The notes under the pieces are model-generated. The model was not told the origin of the DNA. It was given only the letters and a program-made list of their open reading frames with translations, and did not search any database. A stretch of DNA of 64,000 bases from Papaver somniferum (lineage: Eukaryota > Streptophyta > Magnoliopsida > Ranunculales > Papaveraceae). This document shows positions 32,166 through 43,508 of the stretch, in pieces. Every line of letters begins with the position of its first letter. The first letter of the stretch is position 1. The position numbers and the translations under genes were made by a program. The stretch covers positions 96,598,279-96,662,278 of the forward strand of contig NC_039361.1 of the NCBI RefSeq assembly GCF_003573695.1. The letters are read 5' to 3'.

Positions 32166-35100
32166 TGATAGGTGTCTAAAACACCTAAATTTATATCTAT
32201 TTTTTATGCTTTCTTTGCTACTTTTCTTGTAAATTATGTATCTTATGTTTGCTTTTGAGTTTATAAGGTGCAATGGAGTCATTATGAGCAAAAGAAGAAG
32301 AAATTGTCCATTTGAAGCGAAAAGGACAGAGATGATCAATTCATAGGCGAGTCATATTTGGATCCGGCTGAGCTTGCACAAGAAAGGATGTGAAGAATTA
32401 GATTGTTGGTTACCTGGAACTGGTAGGCCTAATAATCTGTTGGTGGCTCGTATCTATCAGTCGGGTGTCTGTGTCAATTTTCATTCTTACCAAAACCTTG
32501 GGGTCGATACTCGAGATAGTCATTTCTCTCAATCATTTCGGTTCAAACTCGGAGAGTGAGAACTGTGGTGGCTCCATTCGAGAGAGGAATCGAGAAGATG
32601 AAGAAAAACCAGGGATCGACGATGGCTATTCTCAAAAGATTTGATGGAAGACTAGATGGTGGTACTGATAGAGTTTGAGATGGGGTTCAGACAAAAAAAA
32701 AAGGGATCTGGTGCAAGAATTTAGGATTTTTCTGTAGTTCAATTGAATTGAATTAATTAATAACTGAAGTTCCAGTCGGTAAGAATTGGAGAGATGGGTT
32801 GAATTGGTTACACAATGTTGGTGCTCGAGATGATTTTGATCTAGGATCAGTTTCTGCCATGGAAGTTCAAAAGTAAGTGAAGTTCGATTTGGAAGAATGG
32901 GTTTATGTTGGATTCAAGTTTGAATTGATTTTGGTTTCGATCTGTGATGTTTGAAGCAGTGAGGGAGATCGAGAAATGGAATTTCAGGTGGAGATTGGTT
33001 GTGCTTGATGAACAGTTGAAGGTGTTGTTGTTGATGAGACAATGGGTATTTTGAGGTATTGCTGGTGGTGATTGCAATGGGTACAAACTTTGATGAGTTC
33101 CAAGGCTGAGAAGAAAGAGGATATGATGATGTGAAGACGGATTTTGGTGGATGAATTAGGTGGAAATGGTTCTTGTAACTCAATTGGAATTGGTGTTAAA
33201 GAAGAGAAGAAGTCATGGTTTCAAGGCATTGGTGGTTTGCCACAGATGTAGATACTGGAGACTCAGCAAGAGAAGAAGAAATTGGAGCTGCTGGTGATAT
33301 CCGGGTTATGCTTTGCAGTCATGGAGATGCTGAGATTGGAAGAGTGGCAGTAGAGATGGTGATGAAACTCAGTTGGAATTGAATGTTGTTGCTTTGAGCT
33401 GTGATCTGAGAGAAGGGTCTCTTCTGCCTTTTCCGGTGAAGATGAGGAAGTTGTTATGGAGTCGTGACTGGTGGAAGAAGGTCTGATCATGGTGGTTGAT
33501 TAGGAAATGGACTTTGAAGCCCGCAGTGAGAAGTGGTCGCTGTCATTGAGAAATGGAAGGTAGAGCTCGAATCTGCTGCCAATAATGGAGCTGAAAGTTA
33601 TGAACTACAAGATAATGATGTTGTTGTGTGTGTGGAGATGAAAATGGGAGAATACCAGAAGGATAAGAAGAACTGGTGGTGTTGTCTTTTGTCTGAGTAC
33701 TGCATAAGAAGAATAAGGAGATTAGTTGATTGCAGTCAAGCCGAGCTGAAATAGGACCAAGAATGGAAGTTAGTAGGAAATTGTTGTGGATAATGAGCTG
33801 AAATGGTATGGGTCAAGGATGTATGCAGTGGTTGATTGAACTATGAGCTGGTAATGAAGCTACAGTTGGTGCCAGCATGAGGACAATGCAAGCGGTGGCT
33901 GAGTTGCAGCTGGTATTGCATTTCTGAAGTGTGCAGTGCTGCATAAGGAGATGAAACTGGTGAGATGGAGCAGCAATGTGAGCTGACAGAGCTATGGTGG
34001 TGATTGTCTGGTGGAACTTGGAACTTTGCTGAGATCGAGAAAGACATGTTGCCACAGCTGTGATAAGAGTGCGGTATTATGGAGTGGATGTGCATGAGAT
34101 GATTGCAGTTGAACTGTAGAGAAGATGGCAGTGAATGATATGGATTGAGAGATTGGTTAGGTCTGTGAATGAATTAAAATTACAGGGAAGAAGTGATGTT
34201 GTGAAGAGCCAACAAGAATCAACAGTGGGTTGCAGATGAAGCTGGAAGTGAAGTAGTGATGCACAATCATTGTGCAGCACAACTCTGGCCTGTGCAAAGT
34301 GGCATGCAACTGTAGCCTGAACCAAGTCAGCTGAGTTAGCTTCTTACTCAGGTCTGACTAGGCTCAGCATCTGACATCACTGAGTTGAGTCTCTGATTCG
34401 GTTTGACTTCCCGAGTCGACTTGTTGACCCGACCGATTCAGGTCGTTGACCGGTGATCGGGCGGACTTTGCCGGTCACCTGAACCAACTGTCGGCGACTT
34501 TCCGGCCACTTTTCGGCGACTTTTCGGCAGAGTTTCTACACGGGTTTTTATGACTTTTGGGCCACGCGTATTTTCATCTAATGGGCTTTGAAATTTCTAC
34601 CTAATTTTGGGAAGCAAAGGGATATAAAATGAAGACTTCTACAACTTGGGATTATTAGTTTTATTATTCTTTTTGGAGCTTTGGAGAAAACTACTTCTAG
34701 GGTTTTCTTTGCTTTCATCTTCTTTATTATTTTATTGATCATGATGATGATGAACTCCATTATTATGAGTAACTAAATACACTTGTTGGTTATGGGATAA
34801 AAGTTGATTTCTCAATGCATGTTATTTGATTCTATGGATTAGTTTTGTCTCAACTTTATTGTTTATGATTCATGGTTTATAGTGTTTTAGGATTTGATTG
34901 TTTGATTGGTTGAGTCCGGAATCAATCCGATTTGCTTTTATCTCTAGAGCTATATTAGGGTTTTCAATACGTAAAAGTTGTTTGTCCCTGATTTTAAGTA
35001 GCATAATTGTGGTTAGTGATTGTAGTGATAGATCCTACTAGTCACATATGAATAATAACCTTGGTTAAAACAAATTAGTGCTCTTACACGTTTGTTTGCT

Positions 35101-35566
35101 TTGATTAGTCTTATTCCATAAATCTTAAAGCTTTTAGGGAGTTAAACTTAATTGTGCTTTTACACTTTGGGTTGCTTTCCAGGAAGAATTCACATATGCA
35201 TCTTTTAATGTGGTTGTGATGAGAATAGGGAATTAGCGGGATACTCTTGCGATCAAGGTATTCTAGGACTTTTAATAAATAAGAGATTAAATTATCAATT
35301 TTATTCAATGATGAAAAATACATGTTTGTGAATGATACTATCCCATGACCAATATCTTCTCCTTATTGATTATTCCAACTATTTACTTTTCTTTACTTTA
35401 TTTTATTTGATTTGTTAAAACAAAAAACCCCCTTGGTTATCTTAGGAACCGAAAATTGCATAACAACAAAGGCCTCCCTGTGGATACGAACTCTTTCCTA
35501 CCACTTTCTACATTATTGTAGTTGAGTAAGGAAGTGAAATTATATTTTTCGATTGAAAACCGATCA
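32166..35566 (+). repeat. 3' LTR of the plus-strand Athila
   Basis: 3401 bp, TGATAGGTGTC…CCGATCA, collinear with 21355-24718. Differences include an insertion near 32388-32400 and an extra 'ttttccggccac'-type segment near 34498-34515. It ends at 35566, followed by the TSD AAGCA. Confidence 0.92.
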
Positions 35567-35685
35567 AAGCACTCCCGTGCAGTGAATCTGTTTGAGGTTA
35601 AGCAGTTTGCTCGGTTAAGGAGTCTCATCCGCATGGTCGTCTCTTCACTTTCCTAAAAACCAGCAAATCGTTTTCCCCATCTACA
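35567..35685 (+). repeat. element A 5' LTR, segment 4 (3' end)
   Basis: Collinear with 60008-60129 (gcattcccttgtagtgcat… to …ccccatctaca). It completes A's 5' LTR after the Athila insertion. Confidence 0.88.
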
Positions 35686-35688
35686 GAT

Positions 35689-35706
35689 TGGCGACCACAG
35701 TGGGAG
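35689..35706 (+). other. primer binding site of element A
   Basis: TGGCGACCACAGTGGGAG, three bases after the LTR end. Element B has the same site with two changes (62745-62762). I do not assign the tRNA. Confidence 0.75.
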
Positions 35707-35742
35707 ATTAATCTCTCGGTTGTAATCTCAAACTTTCATAAA

Positions 35743-37340
35743 ATGGTTGATCTTAGGTCAGGTTCAGTTACTAATCCTAACACAAACTGCGCTAGCACTA
35801 GCAACAATGGTGTTACTCCAGAAACTACTCCTGCTTCTAACATCGGCGTTGTTGATACCACTCCTCTTCAAACCAACATAAGCAATCATCCTCTCTTCGG
35901 CCAGCATCCCGAGGAAGTCAAATTAAATCCGCGCACCATAGCTGATCTCATGAAGGTCTAGGAGGTTCTCGCCAAAAATCAAATTGACATGGCTGCAACA
36001 CAGAAAGATATGTGCAATTATCTCAAAACTCTCACTGACAAGATGTCAGAGAAAACTCAGGAGAAGGCAAAATCCAAATAAACATCTTCGACTGCTGATC
36101 CTGAAGTCACTCCAACCCATGTAGTAGACGATGATGAAGTCCACAAGGCTGCAGATAACCCACCAATGAAGGAACCTGTAGGCTTCATCACCCGTGAAGA
36201 CCTGGAACGCTTTATGGAGGATCGAGGAAAATACAAAACACCACATGTTCACTATCATCAACCTCCATATCCCGCTGCTATGCAAAGAATTCCTCTTCCG
36301 AAGGGCTATACCTATCCAATGTTCACATTGTACAATGGAACGGGGAATTCTCGAGAACATGTCTCTCGATTTCTAGAAGCACTAGGCGAACATGAACACA
36401 ACCATGTCGTCTGTCTGAAGGAATTCTCGAAATCTCTGACAGGTCGAGCATACACTTGGTACAAAAACATTGCACCCGAGAGCATCACTGGCTGGGGAGA
36501 AATGGTAAATGATTTTTACCGGAAATACTTCTTTGTCTCAGAGCAGATTACTCTCTCCAACTTAGGAAGAATGTCTCAGAAGAGAAATGAACATCCAAAC
36601 GATTATTTGAAGAGGTTCAGAGTCCAAGATTTGGATTGTCATGACCCCGAATGTTACTGAACAACAACTGGTGGACTTGTGTATCAACTAAATGATCCCG
36701 GTCTACAGATCCTTGCTGGAAAATCTTCGGTTCCAGACTTTCTCAGAGCCTCATGAAGCATCCAAACAATCAGAGACTACTACACCTGCTTTACTAGAAA
36801 GAGCAAAGTCTGCAAGGTCGAAGATCCACAGAGCAGCTGACGCCTAGTCAATAATCAGTACAATCTCCAGCCTTCAACAGACGTTGTTACTAAAAGGAAT
36901 GAAAGGAAAGCTGAGACACAACATCAGAGCGCTTCTCCAACATCCAAGGCTTCTTCGAAGGTGCAAAGAAAGGATAACCACTCTTTAAATGCACAAACCT
37001 CAACCCAGCATCAACAAATGGGGAAATGATCAGACGGACTCAAACTTCCCTCTTCTCATTGAAGAAGTGATCGAGTTACTGGAAGTTTGGATTCAAGATG
37101 GTGCAATCAAATTTCCATTCATCAGGGGAGAGCCCACTTAAGAAGAACCCAGGAACTGTCGCCTTCATAGGTTCATCAATCATCCAACAAGTGACTGCAG
37201 TATTTTGATGCGCATATTCAAAGAGAAGGTTTATCCAGGAGAGATTCAACTGGGGACTGAAGGAATACACATGACCCTTTCCCAATCAAAATCTGCACTA
37301 TCTCTGAGAAACTTTTCAAAGAGGCAGTTCAAACCTCTGT
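35743..37340 (+). pseudogene. gag of element A (Tat/Ogre-like), degraded
   Basis: The frame starts at ATG 35743 (MVDLRSGSV). In-frame stops are at 35959-35961 and near 36078. It continues in phase to a clear Ty3/gypsy Gag region: YPMFTLYNGTGNSREHVSRF, LTGRAYTWYKNIAPESITGW and NDYLKRFRVQ. A frameshift near 36645 moves it to another phase (TEQQLVDLCIN, FSEPHEASK). The C-terminal part, read after further breaks, is LLIEEVIELLEVWIQDGAIK and NCRLHRFINHPTSDC, a C-x2-H-x4-H-x4-C pattern that may bind zinc and nucleic acid. It would form the particle shell. With four or more lesions it is dead. Confidence 0.8.
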
Positions 37341-37903
37341 CGAGCATATATGTGGATTTTTCTATCTGTCAAAGGCACAAAGGAGGACATGCTCATAGAA
37401 CTGAATCATATCCGGAAATACTTCCCAACCTTCATCCACAGACAAGGAGATGCACGACTGGGGACTGTTTACCACAGTCCAGGAAATGAATTCGGAAGAA
37501 TGTTAATCGATGCTGACACCGCCATCAACATAATTCCACTAAAAACCCTCAGAGATGCAGGCATCACTCGACAAGAAGATACTCATGATCCCATCCCAAT
37601 CAGACACCTTGAAGGAAAGCTCGGAAATACTTATGGATACATCACTCTCAAAGTGAACATAAGTTCAACCTGGATAGAAACCAAGTTTCACATAATCAAG
37701 AAGATCCGGGATATGACATGTTCTTCAGACAAGCGTGTGTCCATGCTGAAAATATGGGTACTGACAAAGCTCCTTTGGTTGCACATCTCTCCAACGAAGA
37801 AAGTTCTGATCCAGAAGATTTGGCGGACATTCCATCATCAGAGCACTTGGAGGAATTTCAAACTTTGACGAGGTCGAAGCAAGAACCTGCAAAAGATGCA
37901 TAG
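37341..37903 (+). pseudogene. protease-like region of element A
   Basis: The frame at 37350-37868 has MLIDADTAINIIPLKTLRDA, matching the retropepsin pattern D-S/T-G-A-x-N with the third position changed to D (D-A-D). It continues with PIPIRHLEGKLGNTYGYITL. It would mature the polyprotein. The active-site triplet is altered, so activity is unlikely. The frame fails near 37700, and nothing polymerase-like follows: the expected reverse transcriptase is replaced by copia-derived sequence. Confidence 0.65.
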
Positions 37904-38342
37904 ACATTCATCAAGAGGTTCCTCACTCAGGAAAGTGTCATTCCTTCCATGTCTATGTCATTTATTTTCTCACATGCTATCCTAGCATGGGGACTCAATT
38001 ATGCTAGCAACTCTGCAAGACGTTATGAATGGCAGCTTCACCGCATTAGTATTTTACCAAGTGGTTGAATCTGACATTTATCCGAATCGAGCACTGATAC
38101 AATTATTACTAAGATGATGTCTAAGCATGGAAAATTACTCTTTGGGTGTTTCTCCATATCCTTGCAGGAATGTCCATGTGTGCTACAAAATCAGAAAGCT
38201 CCGATGTCTGGAAAAGTGTTGAATCCCACTACCGTAACGAAAGGAATGTTGAATCAACAGAAGATACTCTGATTTTTCAGGTTCCACTCTGTGCCTAGAA
38301 GCTTGCACATCTCGTGTGCATGAATCATGTTATCCAAGGACA
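37904..38342. other. junction zone between element A and copia-1
   Basis: The A-type protease has ended and copia-type Gag has not yet begun. I cannot place the junction and see no LTR terminus. The copia-1 5' LTR, which should lie here, is missing. Confidence 0.45.
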
Positions 38343-38569
38343 TGTTCTTATTCTTCACTCAAGGGTCATGAACTTTCAAAGTGTTACAAGTATAAACACA
38401 AGATGAGACATGTCAAGAGACTTCAACGAAGAACAAATCCATAGAAAACAAGCTCAAACTTGTTCAAAAACGCTGAGGTATGTAATATTTTATCCTCTTC
38501 AAAGAAGTTGGTTTCCAAAGTTAAGTCAAGGCCACTAGAGAAAAGAGTATGGTCTAAACAATTTGATAG
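38343..38569 (+). pseudogene. copia-1 Gag C-terminal remnant with a damaged zinc knuckle
   Basis: CSYSSLKGHELSKC (38343-38384) has the spacing of a retroviral-type C-x2-C-x4-H-x4-C knuckle, with the second Cys replaced by Ser. After frame breaks, a frame reads VWSKQFDRQ up to the solo-LTR insertion and continues in phase as GSMNSFQRGNGGQIVVHHST to TGA at 41269-41271. The knuckle would bind packaged RNA. Upstream Gag is not recognisable. Confidence 0.55.
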
Positions 38570-38574
38570 ACAGG

Positions 38575-41201
38575 TGTTTATGGGTGAAAACTGTTTCTAC
38601 AGGTTTTAGTAAATTTGGGTGTGTGTAGATGAGGAACGAATCTAAACACTAAACAAATGTACTGCACGTGAATACTTTAGATTCGAGAGATCAATCTGTA
38701 CAATTCTGGCCTAAACCAAGAAATGGCCGTTCCAGACTTGCTTCGGTCACAAAGTGAAGAATATGGGGTTGATCTTAGGGAGGGAAGCGAAGAAGGTGTT
38801 GAGATTGTGAAGGTGTTGGTTGTTTATGACTTGTATCAGATTGTTGAACTGGCTTGCATAATGTAAGTTATCAGTTCTGAGTGTTTTCTGGATACTGTGT
38901 TAACAACAACTGGTTTTCTGTGTTGTTTGAAAATAGGTTGAAGAACCTATTTATACAAGTCATTTGAGCGCAATCCTCATCTCGTAGGAAGTGGAGGAAG
39001 TTGACTGATGGAGTAGTGGGGTCGTGTAGGTGATTGTCACACCATCACTCCTTTTCCCACTTCCCTCATCACCGTTAACCGTCCACCTTTCCTGATATGT
39101 TCTCGTAATGGGTGTGTTGCACGCCGCACACTATAAACCGCCAGACCAATACCCCAGTAAGTATCCCCAGTTTGTGACATGTTTGATGTCTCGAATGAGT
39201 GGGTCAAGTCGTGGGACCCGTCGCAAGAAATAGCATACGGTGTTATTAGGTTAAATAAATAACTAAGTTATTTATGGAATTGATATTTATGGAATTGATA
39301 TTCATGGAATATCGTGCATGCTCGATGCATGTAATGCATCGCTTTTAAGCAAGCAACTCAAAACAATCGATATACACGAAGCATCGTTATTTTAAAGCTT
39401 GATTGAATAATTCGCGGATTAAGCGTCTTAAAATGGCAGCACGTCCAACCATCTTCGAGTGATCGTTTGGAGGCCGCATGGCGGGCCATCATCTGGTCGA
39501 TCACTCCTGTGACAGAGTGGCGGACGGTGATCATTGAGGCACTCCATTGATCGCCTAGTTTTTAATCCAAGCCATCCGACCAAGCTGGAGAAGTTGGATG
39601 GACGGGATGATTTTACGGAACATGTTTGCTGCCGTTGAAGGAATTTTAGGGTTTTTTAGAGGTGTGCAATCATTCCCTCTTTGTCTGATCGAATCCAAGC
39701 ATTTGGCGCTAATTTATATGGACCGATCGGGCATGCATGGAGACGGACCGCTGGCGTGCATGTCTACACCTCTCGGTCCCTCAAAGATTCGATCTAGGCT
39801 AACCAATTTGACCAAAAAAGATGAGTGGTTGTGATCGATTTGTGACAGAAATATATTGCTGCAAAGGGTTTTAAAGCCGTGTGGCATGCCACCTTTGGTG
39901 CGTGCGTTTCGAGGCGCCGGGCCCTAGTCCGCATAGGCCGGCCCGTCACACGAAAAGGTGGGCCCACGATGATCACGTTAACATCCTTGGGACCTCTTGA
40001 GTCTATATCTACACCGTCCGTTTAGGATGGTGAAGATGAATGGTCACGATCAATTTAAGACAGATGTGTGTTTCCGTAAACCCTAATTAGGGTTTTGAAA
40101 CAGCCACGCCCACGCGACTTTGACCAAACGGTTTGGTACGCCGTTGGCCTCCTTTAGGGAGATCGATCACGTGGGGACAATGTTGGGATAACGGTGAATG
40201 CATGCGTACCTTCCTGATGGTCCTAAATGCGATCTAAGACATCCAAATAGGATGGCTAAGTTGGATGGTCGTGATCGATTTAAGACGCTAGTGTATTTCC
40301 GCGACCCAATTCAGGGTTTGGAAACAACACGCTTGCCATGGTTTGGGCAAGCGTTTCACTGCTCAATGGCCCCACCATGGGAAAGTCATTCGAGAAAGGA
40401 GAAAGTAGGGACGTCGGTGTGCATGTCAGCGTTTCCCTAATTTCTCATGGGATCTTCTAACCCGTCCAAGCAAGCAGGCGAAGTTGGACGGCTGTGATGG
40501 TTTTGAGACTGTCTTAGACAGTTCAAGCTCGTTTGAGATCCTCCCAAGCAGTGCGGCCACCCTACTAAGGGTTGGCGTTTGATGACGCTGGGAGATGTAT
40601 GGTGATGTTCGACCGGCTAGGGAATAAGTGGGACCGCCGGTGGTCATCACTATAATTTCCTATTCCTTCCAGGGTTTGACTAGGCTTGTTAAATTGCGCG
40701 GCCAACTTGTGTGTCCGGGATCATTTCTGAGACTGATATGGACAGTCTAGATTTTCCTTAAGAAATTTAAACGAGTTCAATTGAGATATCTTCTTAAAAG
40801 CGCGCCGATACGAAGATCTCTTTGTCAGAGAACGATGCAGCCTGTGTGAGTACTTTCATGCAGACTTCAATACTGAAACTTCGGGAGATTCATGCTACTC
40901 TGCTGAGAGTGAACATTAATCGTCATGTCATGCCAACATTGAGGGTTCTCTTGCAGAACATAGCGTAGGAAAATACAAGGCACATAATGCATTAAACGGA
41001 TAATGCTACTAGGAAAATTCATAGAATATTCGGGATTGTTGCACCATTCTGAATGAATTCCATAAATATTGAATTTATCAATGAGTAAAGAGGTTTTTTG
41101 CACTCATCACTTGTTAAATGGCTTTATACCCTTACAGGGCGTCAACGCATTAAATACAGGGTTTTATTTTTTTATCCCTATTCGAAAAACCACCATCAAC
41201 A
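38575..41201 (-). mobile_element. solo LTR of the element B family (minus strand)
   Basis: On the minus strand it starts TGTTGATGGTGG at 41201 and ends …CACCCATAAACA at 38575 (2627 bp). Identical ACAGG TSDs lie at 38570-38574 and 41202-41206. It matches the B LTR at 60240-62742 at both ends, including 'gatctcaacaccttcttcgc' and the 'aatggtgcawgtcgcaacaa' region. It lacks B's array of 80-bp hairpin repeats and instead has about four degenerate units of ~180-220 bp (39560-40660) with 'ggatggtcgtgatcgattt'-like cores. No PBS or PPT adjoins it. Confidence 0.9.
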
Positions 41202-41271
41202 ACAGGGTTCTATGAATTCCTTTCAAAGAGGAAATGGTGGACAAATTGTTGTTCACCACAGCACAACTTGA

Positions 41272-41628
41272 TTCTGTTGTTTTAGTTCATCTTGTCTCAT
41301 GTGCATGATCAAAAAGAGACAAGATTGTGCACACCTCAGGCTTAAAAAGAAAAAAAAACTTATGTTTTTTGTTTTCTTAGTTTTGCTATATGTTTTGGAA
41401 TTCTTTCATATCTAACTGATATTGGAAGGGACTTCCCTGTGCATTCAATAAAAGAGGGTTATTCTCTTCAATTCCACTCTCTTTAGGGTCGTGAATTGAG
41501 TGTGCGTGAACCTATGTGGTTAAAAGGTTCCGTAACCTTACATTCCTTTTTCCTCTCTGAAACTCTTTTCATCTTAAGACTGCCTGTTGAGTTTAAATTG
41601 TGATTTCCTCTTACAAACCCGTAAAAGT
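41272..41628 (+). other. copia-1 spacer
   Basis: Non-coding. An A-rich run lies at 41346-41360, after which no motif is recognised. Confidence 0.5.
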
Positions 41629-42015
41629 ATGGAGACTCCAAGCATCATGTGTTTTGATGGAAAAGATGTTAATACGATTGTTAAGCCATCAATCATAAAG
41701 AAAAAAGAAAAATCTCCGTTACCTCCAACTTTGAAAAGAAAAAGAAGGAATGTGAGGAAGCCAAGAGATGTTCCTTCAAATTTTCAAAAGTTTTCTAATG
41801 TTCTTGAAGAGTTGAAGGAAGCAAGAAAAGAGATTCAGCAAATAAAGGCTTTTTTTATGAGAACTCTCGAAATTCAGAAGGCCCTGATTCGACATCATCA
41901 GCCTAGAAGGTTTGTTGGAATTGACTTCTTTCTCCATGAACCTTATGCTCCCATGGATGTTGATGACAAGGAGTTCGGGGACGATAAAGAATTCTTCAGA
42001 GGTCTCAATGTCTAG
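41629..42015 (+). CDS. copia-1 cargo frame before the 3' region, function unknown
   Basis: From ATG 41629 it gives 128 residues (METPSIMCFDGKD…). A strongly basic stretch at about residues 24-48 (KKKEKSPLPPTLKRKRRNVR) looks like a nuclear localisation signal. A Leu/Glu/Lys-rich segment at about residues 57-78 (FSNVLEELKEARKEIQQIKA) is a likely short coiled coil. The tail is acidic (DVDDKEFGDDKEFFRGL). I do not recognise a family. It lies about 1.5 kb before the 3' LTR, where some copia lineages carry an extra frame. Copia-2 has a different protein at the same place. It could be element cargo or a captured fragment. Confidence 0.5.
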   Translation: METPSIMCFDGKDVNTIVKPSIIKKKEKSPLPPTLKRKRRNVRKPRDVPSNFQKFSNVLEELKEARKEIQQIKAFFMRTLEIQKALIRHHQPRRFVGIDFFLHEPYAPMDVDDKEFGDDKEFFRGLNV

Positions 42016-43490
42016 TAAATCTTATTTTTATGTTTTTAGAAGAATAACTAGGGTTTGGAATAGCCGTTATTGTGAGTACACATAGCTATGTCCAACAATT
42101 TTCATCTTTGATGTTTTTAGATTTATTTACTTAAATTGTAAGTGTTTGGAAGATAATTTTTTCAATTTTAATCTTTATGATTTTATATATTGCAAACTGT
42201 TATGGGATGTTGTTTATGTCCGTGAACCTGTGACTGTCCCATACTTGTTCAAAAGTTATCTCTATTATGTCAGTATGAATGTATTGATAGAATATAGAAT
42301 GAACTTTTGACATTACAAAAGTTAAAGCCTATTATGTCATTGTTTTGATGGAAGAAAGGATACAACTTTTGTTTACAAGGAATAAGTCTATTATATGTCA
42401 TTGTGCAAATAGTGACGGAAAATAGAATGAATCTTTGTTTATTCCGCAGTATTGGTCGATCTCCGATCCACATCTTTGTGCATATACTGTGTTGCGCCAT
42501 AAGGTTCCTTATGTTTAAGCATGGCCAATTAAATTGATCATTCTCTTGTGGTCAGTTTAGTTGTTGTTCTGTAAGTTCTCTTATGTCGAGCATGACCAAT
42601 TGAATTGATCACGCTGTGGTTAATTTGGTTGTGTATTCCGATTGAATTAATTATGAGTTTTCTTGTGATTAATTTAATTTTGCATTTCGATTGGATTAAT
42701 CATGAATTCTTTTATGGATAATTTAATTGAATACTTTGGATTCAAATTCATGTTTTCATGTGATTTGATTTCGTCCAAAGAAATCCTTCTTTTCTTGTGA
42801 AAGTAAGGTCGTCTTTGTTGTTCTTTCGGGAATGACATTTTATGGGGGAGAGTTCATTTTGAACTTGTGCTTAATTTCCAAATCTTTGTGGGGAGTGCGG
42901 GTGTGGAATATTAGAGGTTATCTTGTATCTTTATAAACTCCTTGATGAATGCATTTAGTTTCATCTTTATGATGGTATCTAAATAAGTTGATATGGTATT
43001 CTCTTTTGGTCATGAAGTATCTCTGTGAAAATTTCATGAGGATCCCACTAGTTTTCGTACCTTGCCAATTTATATTGACAAAAAGGGGGAGAATTAATGT
43101 GTAGTGTGATACTACAAATACATATGGTTTACGGATCATTATGTAAGGGGGAGTGGTTTTCATGTTGAGATGAAGTATTGACTAAGTAGGAGTGATAATA
43201 TCACCATAGTATTGTTGTCAAAGTTGTGATACAATTGAACTTTGATGCTGTGTAATAATACTACGACACTGTATAACAATGATTGAGAGCATTTTGTTTT
43301 CTCATTGTTATCGCTACGGATCTTCCACAACTGTGATTCTGAACTTAAAACCTTTAGGATCATGGAGTACTTGGAAGTGACGAATATTTCGAGTCGCGTT
43401 GAATATGCCAAGGAGATCAATCATTTGGGTGAGAAGGTACAATTTATATCTATTTTGTAATCCATATATATTGATAGTTTTGTCATTAAA
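42016..43490 (+). other. copia-1 3' non-coding region
   Basis: Collinear with copia-2 from 'agaagaataactagggtttgg' (about 42040 and 51441) to the PPT. No coding is supported; short minus-strand frames recur in both copies with different breaks. Confidence 0.75.
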
Positions 43491-43508
43491 ATTGACAAAG
43501 GGGGATAT
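43491..43508 (+). other. copia-1 polypurine tract
   Basis: ATTGACAAAGGGGGATAT directly before the LTR start TGTTAGAGCACTG. Copia-2 has the same tract with small changes at 52771-52787. Confidence 0.85.

Larger units (their letters stand above)
21355..35566 (+). mobile_element. Athila-type Ty3/gypsy retrotransposon, structurally complete with a degraded coding region
   Basis: A 14.2-kb element with LTRs 21355-24718 and 32166-35566, PBS 24724, gag, protease, reverse transcriptase/RNase H, integrase, PPT 32151-32165 and TSD AAGCA (21350-21354 and 35567-35571). The empty site is visible in A's 3' LTR (…cccaaagcattccc…, about 60008). The lineage follows from the PBS, Gag motifs and the FMDDFSVFG polymerase motif. 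The frame carries four in-frame stops and at least two frameshifts. By eye the LTRs differ by a few percent plus small indels. About 2 kb without a gene separates integrase from the PPT, where some Athila elements have an env-like gene. Confidence 0.92.

Noticed and set aside
41629..42015. Host gene with a nuclear localisation signal
   Set aside because: It lies between copia-1's Gag remnant and its PPT, without introns, promoter or recognisable host family.
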